Shown: piece after piece, positions 52,849 to 60,888 of the stretch
Position numbering within the stretch: the first letter of the stretch is position 1
How the letters are laid out: the number at the start of each line of letters is the position of its first letter
Assembly: GCF_040274945.1 (NCBI RefSeq)
Contig: NZ_JBEMAR010000005.1
Location: forward strand, 124,001 to 188,000
Length of the DNA: 64,000 bases
Reading direction: 5' to 3'
Origin: Carnobacterium_B sp040274945
GTDB lineage: Bacteria > Bacillota > Bacilli > Lactobacillales > Carnobacteriaceae
Translations under genes and position numbers: made by a program
The notes under the pieces: generated by a model
Told to the model about the DNA's origin: nothing
What the model saw: the letters and a program-made list of their open reading frames with translations, nothing else
Database searches by the model: none

Positions 52849-53735
52849 TTGAAAAACCGACACTGAAAAGCACCTTGCGAGCGTGGGCTTACATTGCTCC
52901 AATGATAGCTATTATCGGAGTCTTTAATATCTATCCGATCCTTAAATCACTCGCTATGAGTTTTTACTCTGATTACAATTTTTATCAAGATGTGGTCTAC
53001 GCTTATGGTTGGGACAATTTTATCCAGATTTTTAATGATCCAAATTTCTTTTTGGCAATCAAAAATACCTTTATTTTTGTACTGGGTGTCGTACCTTTAT
53101 CGATCATGCTTTCACTGGGTATTGCATTACTCCTACATAATGTACAGTTTTTATCAGGATTTTTTAGGTCTATTTATTTCTTGCCATTTGTTACCAGTAC
53201 GGTCGCTATCTCAATTGTCTGGAATTGGATTTACCATTCCAGATATGGCTTGATGAATTATTTTCTAGGACTATTCGGAGTGGACCCAATCAATTGGATA
53301 ACGGATCCAAAATATTCCATGTTGGCATTGGTTATTATGGCTATCTGGAAAGGACTAGGCTTCAATATTATTCTGTTTCTCGTAGGATTGAACAATATTG
53401 ACAAAGGCTATTACTCGGCAGCTAAGGTTGATGGAGCCTCTGATTTGCAACGGTTTACTAATATCACAGTTCCATTGCTAGGACCAACGACGTTTTTGGT
53501 GACAGTTATGGGAGTTATCAGTAGCTTCAAAGTATTTGACGAAGTGTATTCGCTTTTTCAAGGACGACCTGGACCAGGGAATTCAGCTTTGACAGTGGTT
53601 TATTATATTTATGAAAAGTTTTATACCGAATACCAATACGGTGTTGCCGCAGCCGCTGGAATTGTGTTGTTCCTAATTATCTTAGTGGTTACGCTCGTTC
53701 AGATGGCATACAATAAGAAATTTGTTCACTACTAA
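52845..53735 (+). CDS. ugpA: CUT1-type ABC permease, UgpA-like
   Basis: A 296-residue permease with six predicted helices. The coupling motif is YSAAKVDGASDLQRFTNITVPLLGP (about residues 190-215). The MalF/UgpA type normally pairs with a second permease, encoded next. It begins in the end of the ATPase gene with GGAGGAGGC in range. It conducts a phosphate ester or sugar across the membrane. Confidence 0.87.
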   Translation: MIEKPTLKSTLRAWAYIAPMIAIIGVFNIYPILKSLAMSFYSDYNFYQDVVYAYGWDNFIQIFNDPNFFLAIKNTFIFVLGVVPLSIMLSLGIALLLHNVQFLSGFFRSIYFLPFVTSTVAISIVWNWIYHSRYGLMNYFLGLFGVDPINWITDPKYSMLALVIMAIWKGLGFNIILFLVGLNNIDKGYYSAAKVDGASDLQRFTNITVPLLGPTTFLVTVMGVISSFKVFDEVYSLFQGRPGPGNSALTVVYYIYEKFYTEYQYGVAAAAGIVLFLIILVVTLVQMAYNKKFVHY

Positions 53736-53750
53736 GAGAGGAGAAAAAAG

Positions 53751-54656
53751 ATGAAGGAATTATCCAATAAAGCTATCCCAAAAGTATCGCGTTCACTTTT
53801 GGCAGATTTTTCAAAAGAACGTGAGAACACAGATGTAGGGAGTAAAGTTAAAAAAAGCATCCTTTATATTTTGTTGGTTTTAGGAGCAGCAACGATGTTG
53901 ATTCCCTTTATTTGGATGGTTTCTACATCCTTGAAGACTCCAGGAGAAACGGTTGCTATGCCACCGGTTTGGATACCTGATATCTTACAGATAGGAAATT
54001 ACGCAGAAGCTTTCGAGGCAGCACCATTTGGCCGTTATTTTTTGAACAGTGTGTTTGTTACCGTGCTTTCTACGGTGGGAGAACTAAGCACAACGATTTT
54101 GGCTGCTTTTGCCTTTGCTAAAATTGAATTTTATGGCAAAAATATGTTGTTCACATTACTGATTGCGACGATGATGGTCCCTGGTGAAATCTTGATCATT
54201 CCTAATTTTGTGACACTATCCAACATGGGATTGATCAATACATATGCGGCGCTGATCGTTCCCTATCTAGCAAGTGTTTTTTCGGTATTTATGCTGAAGC
54301 AAAGTTTTCAATCAGTTCCAAAAGAATTGCATTATGCAGCTAAAGTAGATGGCTGTAGTGATTTTCGCTTTTTATGGACGATAATGGTTCCGTTGGCTAA
54401 ATCGTCAATTGTAGCCATTACCATTTTGAAAATTATTGGAAGTTGGAATGCATTTATGTGGCCTTTGATTGTGACCAATGATCGTGCATTACGTACATTG
54501 CCGGTTGGTCTGCAGGCTTTTACGACTGAAGCTGGAACGCAATACGAACTTTTGATGGCGGCTGCAACGATTGTGGTTATTCCAATGGTCATTGTGTATC
54601 TTTTTCTCCAAAAATACATCATTATGGGGATTTCAAAAAGTGGATTAAAAGGGTAA
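53751..54656 (+). CDS. ugpE: CUT1-type ABC permease, UgpE-like
   Basis: A 301-residue permease with an unusually long N-terminal cytoplasmic stretch (about 40 residues) and six helices. The coupling motif is HYAAKVDGCSDFRFLWTIMVPLAKS. It ends KYIIMGISKSGLKG, the usual short tail of MalG/UgpE proteins. AAGAGAGGAG precedes the ATG 15 bases after the previous gene. It forms the heterodimeric channel with the UgpA-like protein. Confidence 0.87.
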   Translation: MKELSNKAIPKVSRSLLADFSKERENTDVGSKVKKSILYILLVLGAATMLIPFIWMVSTSLKTPGETVAMPPVWIPDILQIGNYAEAFEAAPFGRYFLNSVFVTVLSTVGELSTTILAAFAFAKIEFYGKNMLFTLLIATMMVPGEILIIPNFVTLSNMGLINTYAALIVPYLASVFSVFMLKQSFQSVPKELHYAAKVDGCSDFRFLWTIMVPLAKSSIVAITILKIIGSWNAFMWPLIVTNDRALRTLPVGLQAFTTEAGTQYELLMAAATIVVIPMVIVYLFLQKYIIMGISKSGLKG

Positions 54657-54707
54657 TTTATAGAGGGTTTATGCAATTTAAAAAATAGAATTAGAGGAGA
54701 ATGACAG

Positions 54708-56036
54708 ATGAGCAAAAAAAGGAATTGGTTAACATTTGGTACAGGTTTACTGCTTTCAAGCAGTCTTTTATTGGCCGCTTGTGGAACAGGAAATGAAGAA
54801 GCAGATGCAGGGGGATCAACTAAAGCAACTGAAGGTACAGAAGAAACTGAGATTACTTTTTGGCATGCGATGAATGGCCCTCACCAAGAAGCCATTACAG
54901 CTTTGACGGAAGAATTTAATGAATCACAAGAATTGTATACCGTAGAAGAAATGAACCAAGGGGACTATGAAACGCTTGAACAGTCCATTATGGCCTCTGG
55001 TGTTTCGGGAGATCTTCCTACATTGTCTCAACTAACTCCTGGTTTAGTACCGGATTTGGCGACCAACGAATTGCTTTTACCACTGGATGATATTCTAACA
55101 GGGGAAAATGGCTTTACACAAGAAGAATTGGATGATATCTACCCAGGATTTATGAAAAGTTCTGTGTACAATGAGCAAACTTATGCTATGCCTTTTTCAA
55201 AGTCAACGCGTGTCATGTACTACAACCAAGATTTATTGGATGAATATGGGGTAGAAGTACCGACTACTTGGGAAGATGTAAAAGCCTTAGGTGAAAAAAT
55301 GGTTGCTGCTGGAGATGACAGTATTGCCATGGGACTTGAAAATGCCTTTGAGATGGAATATGAAACGATGGCGCGTCAAAATGGTTCAACATTCATTGAT
55401 GGTGAAACATTAGAAGTTGATATTGATTCTCCTGAAAGTGTTGAAACTCTTGAATTTTTAATGGGATTGATTGATGACGGTCATGCTCGCACAGCTGGCG
55501 AAGATGGTTTCTTCTCAGGCCCATTTGCACGTGGGGAAAGTGCTTTGTACATTGGATCTAGTGCTGGATTAGCACATGTTGGACCTGTAGCTGAAGAAAA
55601 TGGAATCAACTGGAACACTGCTGAACTGCCAACATACAATGATACTCCTTTAACCATTTTTGCAGGTAATGATTTAGGTGTCTTTTCTTCTGCTACTGAA
55701 GAAGAACAAGAAGCTGCAGTTGCGTTCCTAAGCTTCTTATTAGAACCTGAAAATACAGCTTTCTGGTCTATGGAAACAGGTTATGTCCCGATTAGTAAAG
55801 CTGCTTTAGAAGTTCCAGAATACAAAACCTATTTAGAAGAAAACCCAACAGCAGAAGCAGCAACTCTTGAATTAGACTATGGAATCTCTGCACCTTCATT
55901 TGTTGGATATGGCGAATACCGTAATGAGTTATTGAACACGATGGATGATGTTTTAGTAAATGATGCAGATGAACAAGAAGCGTTAACGGAACTGAATAAG
56001 AAGACAGAAGAAATCATTTCAACTAATAAGAATTAA
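54708..56036 (+). CDS. ugpB: UgpB-like substrate-binding lipoprotein
   Basis: A 442-residue lipoprotein. The lipobox is LAAC with Cys25 and a Gly/Ala/Thr linker follows. The mature start ITFWHAMNGPHQEAI, then MPFSKSTRVMYYNQDLL and FWSMETGYVPISKAAL, follow the layout of E. coli UgpB, which binds glycerol-3-phosphate and glycerophosphodiesters. The Pho-box-like promoter upstream supports a phosphorus-containing ligand. TAGAGGAGAA precedes the ATG. Ligand identity is inferred, not shown. Confidence 0.86.
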   Translation: MSKKRNWLTFGTGLLLSSSLLLAACGTGNEEADAGGSTKATEGTEETEITFWHAMNGPHQEAITALTEEFNESQELYTVEEMNQGDYETLEQSIMASGVSGDLPTLSQLTPGLVPDLATNELLLPLDDILTGENGFTQEELDDIYPGFMKSSVYNEQTYAMPFSKSTRVMYYNQDLLDEYGVEVPTTWEDVKALGEKMVAAGDDSIAMGLENAFEMEYETMARQNGSTFIDGETLEVDIDSPESVETLEFLMGLIDDGHARTAGEDGFFSGPFARGESALYIGSSAGLAHVGPVAEENGINWNTAELPTYNDTPLTIFAGNDLGVFSSATEEEQEAAVAFLSFLLEPENTAFWSMETGYVPISKAALEVPEYKTYLEENPTAEAATLELDYGISAPSFVGYGEYRNELLNTMDDVLVNDADEQEALTELNKKTEEIISTNKN

Positions 56037-56051
56037 AGAGGAGACTTAAAC

Positions 56052-57377
56052 ATGACACAATACCGATTTTGGAGTGGTTTACACACCATTGGCGGCAATA
56101 TCATGGAAGTCCAAACAGACCAAGCCAGAGTCATATGCGACTTTGGCTTGAGCGTTGGTGGAGATACTGGACAGGTAGATGAAACTTTATCTGAACTGGA
56201 ATTTCTCCTTGCGACTAACCAATTGCCTTCAATACCCTACCTCTATGAGACTGAGTCGTTCAAAAAAATAAAATTGGCATCTGTCAATGAATCAACTTTT
56301 AAGACAACACTATTTATCTCTCACTTGCATTTGGACCATATGGGGGGATTGCAATATTTACCAGAAGGAACTGTAGTTTACCTTTCTGAAGAAGCATACC
56401 GCTTGTATGATGTGTTAATTAGAGTCGGTGAAGAAAATCCCAGCAAAGCAGATATACGACTGTTTGATTTTGATACAGCAGTTCAAGTTAGCGATATTAC
56501 GGTTACGCCTAAATGGAGCGATCACGATTCAGTCGGTTGCAGTGCATTTTTTATTGAAACAAACGAATTGAAATTGATTCACTCTGGAGATGTTCGTTTA
56601 AATGGGGAACATCCTGAGCGAATCATTAAATGGGCAAATGAAGCAAAGGTATGGAGTCCGGATGTGCTTCTTTTGGAAGGAACCTCTTTTAGCTTTGATG
56701 GTGAAAAAAAGCAAGCATCAGAAGAACCTGTTTCTGAAAAGGAACTGCTTCAAAAGTGGGGAGAATTGTTGCAAGATGATCCTGATTCGATCATTTTATA
56801 TAATCCTTATATTCGGAATGTCGAGCGCATAAAATCAATTGCTGAAGAAACAGAATTATATGGACGTAAAATGGTTTTTGAATCGGCATATGCAGAAGTA
56901 CTGCATGCTTTTTATCCTGAAAAGAAATGGCGTATTCTGGAAAGTGATCAAATAGAAGTAAAAGAATATGTACAAGAAATAGTAACTTTACAAGATTTGA
57001 CACAACATCCGTCACACTATGTTTTACAAAATAGCTATAAAAATAAAGAGACTGTGACTTATTTTAATAAAGGCAATTATGTCCATAGTAACGGGGAACC
57101 TCTAGGTGATTATGATAAGCGTTACGCAGAATTACTGCATTTTTTAGAAATGCATCAGTTTTCTTTTATCCAAATGGGGACGAGCGGTCATGCCACTAGA
57201 GAAGACTTGCTTACAATTGCAGAAATAGTGGGTGCGAAACAAACCATACCGTGGCATAGTTTTAAACCTGAAGTCTTTCAGCAGAGATTGATCGAAAACG
57301 GATTGGCCAGTTTTATTCCAGAAGTAAACAAGAACTACTTGGCGAAACAAAAGACTGAAATAGTTATAATAGAGTAA
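56052..57377 (+). CDS. Metallo-beta-lactamase-fold hydrolase in the ugp-like operon
   Basis: A 441-residue MBL-fold protein. The metal site is HLHLDH (residues 91-96), with further ligands at His158 (SDHDS) and His177/Asp180 (HSGD). Later segments TSGHATREDL and PWHSFKPE resemble the RNase J/beta-CASP layout. It starts 15 bases after the ugpB-like gene with AAAGAGGAG and ends the operon. Its position argues for a phosphodiesterase that processes the imported compound (a role UgpQ plays elsewhere), although an RNase-J-like role cannot be excluded. Confidence 0.75.
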   Translation: MTQYRFWSGLHTIGGNIMEVQTDQARVICDFGLSVGGDTGQVDETLSELEFLLATNQLPSIPYLYETESFKKIKLASVNESTFKTTLFISHLHLDHMGGLQYLPEGTVVYLSEEAYRLYDVLIRVGEENPSKADIRLFDFDTAVQVSDITVTPKWSDHDSVGCSAFFIETNELKLIHSGDVRLNGEHPERIIKWANEAKVWSPDVLLLEGTSFSFDGEKKQASEEPVSEKELLQKWGELLQDDPDSIILYNPYIRNVERIKSIAEETELYGRKMVFESAYAEVLHAFYPEKKWRILESDQIEVKEYVQEIVTLQDLTQHPSHYVLQNSYKNKETVTYFNKGNYVHSNGEPLGDYDKRYAELLHFLEMHQFSFIQMGTSGHATREDLLTIAEIVGAKQTIPWHSFKPEVFQQRLIENGLASFIPEVNKNYLAKQKTEIVIIE

Positions 57378-57480
57378 AGTATGTTTGAAAAGATTCGCAA
57401 CGTTACCAGGTTAATCAATCTATAGAGTAGGTTGATTAACTAATTGCGTCACATTTTTTGTAGAAAAGTATATTATCATT

Positions 57481-57528
57481 CATAGTAAAAAAGGAGTGAG
57501 ATCATGATCTCACTCCTTTTTTACTATG
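57481..57528. terminator. Bidirectional terminator between the ugp-like operon and mgtA
   Basis: A near-perfect 48-base palindrome centred on ATCATGAT, with AAAAAAGGAGTGAG and its complement as arms. Confidence 0.9.
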
Positions 57529-57539
57529 TTTTTTTAATA

Positions 57540-60155
57540 CTATAACCATTGTTTATTAATGCTGATATAAATAGATTTGACTACTTGTACCATTGCAATA
57601 TAGGATAGGACAATTAGTATCATCCATTTCCAGTAAGTTGCTGGCAGTGCTACAAAGTCAAAAAATGTTCCGAATGTGCTGCCTGGAATCAATACTGCGG
57701 CTGCTACAACAGCAAGTGTTGAGAGTGTTACACTCATGCTGGCTCTACTTTGGATAAATGGAACTTTTTTCGTTCTGATAACATGCACGACAACGGTTTG
57801 AGTGATCAAGCCAATCACAAACCAACCAGAATGGAATAGTGCAGCGTATTGGACGGTATTGGCTTGGAAAACAAACCACATTAAGATAAAGGTTAGAATA
57901 TCAAAAATAGAACTGATTGGACCAATACTAAATGTAAATTTCAATAAATCTGACGTTCCCCATTTAGCAGGTTTCATTAGGTCTTCAGGATCCATTTTAT
58001 CCCAAGGAATTGTTAATTGCGCAACATCATAAATAAGATTTTGTACTAAGAGTTGAATCGAAAGCATGGGCAAAAATGGTAGAAAGGCACTGGCTACTAA
58101 GACACTAAACACATTTCCAAAGTTTGAACTGATTGTCATCTTGATGTATTTCATCATGTTTCCAAAAACAGTCCGACCTTCTAAAACACCATCTTCTAAA
58201 ACCGTCAAACTTTTTTCCAAAAGAATAATTGAACTGGCTTCTTTAGTAATATCGGCTGCAGTATCAACGGAGATGCCTACATCAGCTGTTCTCAGTGCTG
58301 GTGCATCATTGATTCCGTCGCCCATAAATCCAACAGTGTGTCCTTTTTGTTGTAACAGCTCAATGATCCGAGCTTTTTGGGTGGGGTTTAATTTAGCAAA
58401 AAGATTCACTTCTTCTGTAGCGTCCATCAATTCAGTATCTGTCATGGATTCAAGTTCCGTTCCAAGGATTGCTCGATCGACTTGGATTCCGACATCTTTG
58501 CAGATTTTTTGAGCAACGATCTCATTATCGCCAGTCAATACTTTTACATTCACACCATGTTCATGAAGCGATTTAATAGCTGTGATAGAAGATTGTTTTG
58601 GCGGATCTAAGAATCCCATAAAACCAATAAGGATCATATCAGACTCGTCTTTAATGGAATAGACAGCTGAATCATAAACGTTTTGTTTATACGCAACACC
58701 AAGGGCACGCATACCTTCTTTATTCATCTTGATGCTGATTTCTTCCATCGTTTTTTGTAGCTCAGGAGTTAATGGAATAATTTCATTGTTTAATTCTACA
58801 TAGCGACAAACTTTCAACATTTCTTCTACGGCACCCTTTGTGATCATCAATTGCTGATCGCCTGCTTTAACAGCGACTGTTAGGCGTCGTCTTGAAAAAT
58901 CAAAAGGGATTTCATCGATCTTCTCGATTTTTTCTAATTCATTTTCTTCACGGTTCTCATTGAAATATTCAATCACAGCATGATCCATCACATTTTTCCA
59001 ACCGGTTTGGTAATTGGAATTCATATACGCTAATTCTAAAACACGATTACTTTCTTCACCAACTGGGTTAACATGTTGCACTAAAACAACTTTGTCTTCC
59101 GTTATAGTGCCTGTTTTATCAGTACATAAAACATCCATAGCACCTAAGTTTTGAATGGCATTTAATTCTTTAACAATTACTTTTTTCTTAGACATCGTAA
59201 TCGCACCTTTAGCAAGGTTGCTGGTAATAATCATTGGCAACATTTCTGGTGTTAGGCCAACGGCAACGGCTATTGAGAAGAAGAAAGCTTCGCTCCAATC
59301 GCCTTTTGAGATTCCGTTGATCAAAAAGACGATAGGGACCATAACCAGCATAAATCGGATCAATAGTTTACTCACATTTTTTACTCCGCGGTCAAAACTC
59401 GTTTCGCCTCTAGACTTAGAAGATTGAGCAGCGATATCGCCAAAGAGAGTATCTTCACCAGTTTTCACAACAACAACTTTACCTTGGCCGCTTAAAACAT
59501 CAGTACCCATAAATAGTAAATTGGGAAGATCTAAAGCGGTCAACTGTGAAATTTCTTTTTCTTTTTTCAGAGAAGCAAGCTTTTCGATGGGCATAGATTC
59601 ACCAGTCATTGAAGATTGATTAACAAATAAATCTTTTGCCCAGATCAAACGAGAGTCTGCTGGAATCAAATCACCAGTTGAAAGAGTGACAATATCACCA
59701 GGGACCACTTCGTCGATTGGAATTTCTTTTGTTACACCATCTCTAGTCACCGCGCAAGTCGTTTCAATCAGTTCTTTCAAAGCTAAACTAGCTTTTTGAG
59801 AACGGTATTCTTGAATGAAATGAAGTCCAGCACTAAATAAAATCATCATAGCCATCACAATGCTGGCTTCAAAGTCTTTGGTGGCAGCTGAAACGACTAA
59901 TAAAAGGGTCAAAACATAAATAAAAGGGTCTTTAAATGCTTGAAACACTAATTGATACCAAGAAACAGGCTTTTGGGCTGCTACTTCATTTAGCCCAAAT
60001 TCTTCTAAACGTTTTTTCGCTTCTTGATTGCTTAATCCTGACGCATTTGACTTCAGCTGTTTTAAAACAGCTTCTTCTTTGAGGTAACCTAATTCCTTCA
60101 ATTGGTTGTTTTTAGATTTTTTTTCTGTATAAATAGACTTATTTTTGTTTGTCAT
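57540..60155 (-). CDS. mgtA: Magnesium-translocating P-type ATPase
   Basis: An 871-residue P-type ATPase of the type IIIB (MgtA/MgtB) group. The phosphorylation motif is CTDKTGTIT, the actuator motif is TGES, and the hinge motif is MGDGINDAPAL with LTGDN before it; ten membrane helices are arranged in the usual 4+6 order. It imports Mg2+ when external magnesium is low. AAAGGAGGAAATA precedes the ATG. Upstream, on the same strand, are an M-box riboswitch, a terminator and a small leader ORF, so expression is magnesium-controlled in more than one way. Confidence 0.95.
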   Translation of the reverse strand: MTNKNKSIYTEKKSKNNQLKELGYLKEEAVLKQLKSNASGLSNQEAKKRLEEFGLNEVAAQKPVSWYQLVFQAFKDPFIYVLTLLLVVSAATKDFEASIVMAMMILFSAGLHFIQEYRSQKASLALKELIETTCAVTRDGVTKEIPIDEVVPGDIVTLSTGDLIPADSRLIWAKDLFVNQSSMTGESMPIEKLASLKKEKEISQLTALDLPNLLFMGTDVLSGQGKVVVVKTGEDTLFGDIAAQSSKSRGETSFDRGVKNVSKLLIRFMLVMVPIVFLINGISKGDWSEAFFFSIAVAVGLTPEMLPMIITSNLAKGAITMSKKKVIVKELNAIQNLGAMDVLCTDKTGTITEDKVVLVQHVNPVGEESNRVLELAYMNSNYQTGWKNVMDHAVIEYFNENREENELEKIEKIDEIPFDFSRRRLTVAVKAGDQQLMITKGAVEEMLKVCRYVELNNEIIPLTPELQKTMEEISIKMNKEGMRALGVAYKQNVYDSAVYSIKDESDMILIGFMGFLDPPKQSSITAIKSLHEHGVNVKVLTGDNEIVAQKICKDVGIQVDRAILGTELESMTDTELMDATEEVNLFAKLNPTQKARIIELLQQKGHTVGFMGDGINDAPALRTADVGISVDTAADITKEASSIILLEKSLTVLEDGVLEGRTVFGNMMKYIKMTISSNFGNVFSVLVASAFLPFLPMLSIQLLVQNLIYDVAQLTIPWDKMDPEDLMKPAKWGTSDLLKFTFSIGPISSIFDILTFILMWFVFQANTVQYAALFHSGWFVIGLITQTVVVHVIRTKKVPFIQSRASMSVTLSTLAVVAAAVLIPGSTFGTFFDFVALPATYWKWMILIVLSYIAMVQVVKSIYISINKQWL

Positions 60156-60193
60156 TATTATTTCCTCCTTTGTCTTACCAGAAGAAATAAGCT

Positions 60194-60304
60194 TTACTGC
60201 ACGATTTTCCTAACCAAGAAGAGGCTCATGGCAGGCTTACTTATTCCTACTTTTATTCTCCAAAAACCATCATCTGGACTATCATTACTGGAACTTTTTT
60301 CCAT
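60194..60304 (-). CDS. 36-codon leader ORF upstream of mgtA
   Basis: ATG 60304 to TAA 60194 on the minus strand, encoding a 36-residue peptide that begins MEKSSSNDSPDDGFWRIK and ends RKIVQ. AGGTGAG is a good ribosome binding site a few bases upstream. It lies after the M-box terminator and 38 bases before mgtA. The acid- and proline-containing start recalls enterobacterial MgtL-type leader peptides, in which such residues make ribosomes fall off when Mg2+ is low. No homology is claimed; it could also be a small membrane-independent partner protein or a chance ORF. Confidence 0.55.
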   Translation of the reverse strand: MEKSSSNDSPDDGFWRIKVGISKPAMSLFLVRKIVQ

Positions 60305-60399
60305 ACCACTCACCTCACTTTCTTAATAGATTGGTATCTTACGATGAAATGATGCACAAAAACTTCAGAACTAGAGTGTTTTTGTGGAGTATAAAACAA

Positions 60400-60441
60400 G
60401 AAAAAAGCATATACTCTATTCTACGATAGAGTATATGCTTG
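60400..60441 (-). terminator. M-box expression-platform terminator
   Basis: On the minus strand AAGCATATACTCTAT pairs with ATAGAGTATATGCTT around CGTAGA (stem of 15 bp), followed by a run of T's. It lies between the M-box and the leader ORF. Confidence 0.8.
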
Positions 60442-60517
60442 AATAGCCATTCTAAATAAACGGTACACAATTTCATATTTTAAACGAAGATTTTTCTGCA
60501 TAGCAAAAAAACGTTTT

Positions 60518-60670
60518 CTCCATCGTTGAGTTTTAGCACTATATGGCGTAGATTGCCCATCAGCTACATTAAAAATAACCTTAATTCGATTATTCCTGTT
60601 GACCCATTGGTGTCTCTCGACGTTTTTGGGCAGCAGCGTGTGTCCATATAGGAGCCTCACCTAACAGAAG
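60518..60670 (-). promoter_or_regulatory. M-box (ykoK) magnesium riboswitch
   Basis: Minus-strand sequence shows the M-box core in order: GTTAGGTGAGGCTCCT (60665-60650), GCTGCTGCCC, GTCGAGAGACACCAATGGGT, CAACAGG, then GATGGGCAATCTACGCC and AGTGCTAAAACTCAACGATGGAG ends. With Mg2+ bound it should promote the downstream terminator and lower mgtA expression. A 79-codon open frame over this stretch (60421-60660) is only a shadow. Confidence 0.92.
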
Positions 60671-60690
60671 TCTTATTCATTTCATAGCCT

Positions 60691-60719
60691 ATGCTAGCTC
60701 AAAGATTTTTATAAGTCAA
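60691..60719 (-). promoter_or_regulatory. Promoter of the mgtA unit
   Basis: On the minus strand TTGACT (60719-60714), a 17-base spacer and TAGCAT (60696-60691), placing the start point just before the M-box. Confidence 0.7.
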
Positions 60720-60826
60720 GTTACTCGATTATTTTGATAAGGATATTTAGGAGAATTATTTTATTTGTTAGTATCAAAGATACTCAAAATGGACAATCAG
60801 ATTAGAATCAAGGTTTTACATAGTAA

Positions 60827-60875
60827 TAAAAAAAGTCGAAGAAATTTTCCGATTTGGAAATTTCTTCGACTTTTT
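60827..60875. terminator. Terminator of the oppA-like gene
   Basis: AAAGTCGAAGAAATTT pairs with AAATTTCTTCGACTTT around an 11-base loop; A and T runs on either side. Confidence 0.85.
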
Positions 60876-60888
60876 CGTTTTCAACTGA

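Noticed and set aside
60102..60326. 74-codon plus-strand ORF over the mgtA leader
   Set aside because: It runs antisense to mgtA and the leader ORF and has no ribosome binding site or recognisable product.
60421..60660. 79-codon minus-strand ORF upstream of mgtA
   Set aside because: It lies on top of the M-box riboswitch core and its stop falls in the terminator stem; there is no ribosome binding site.
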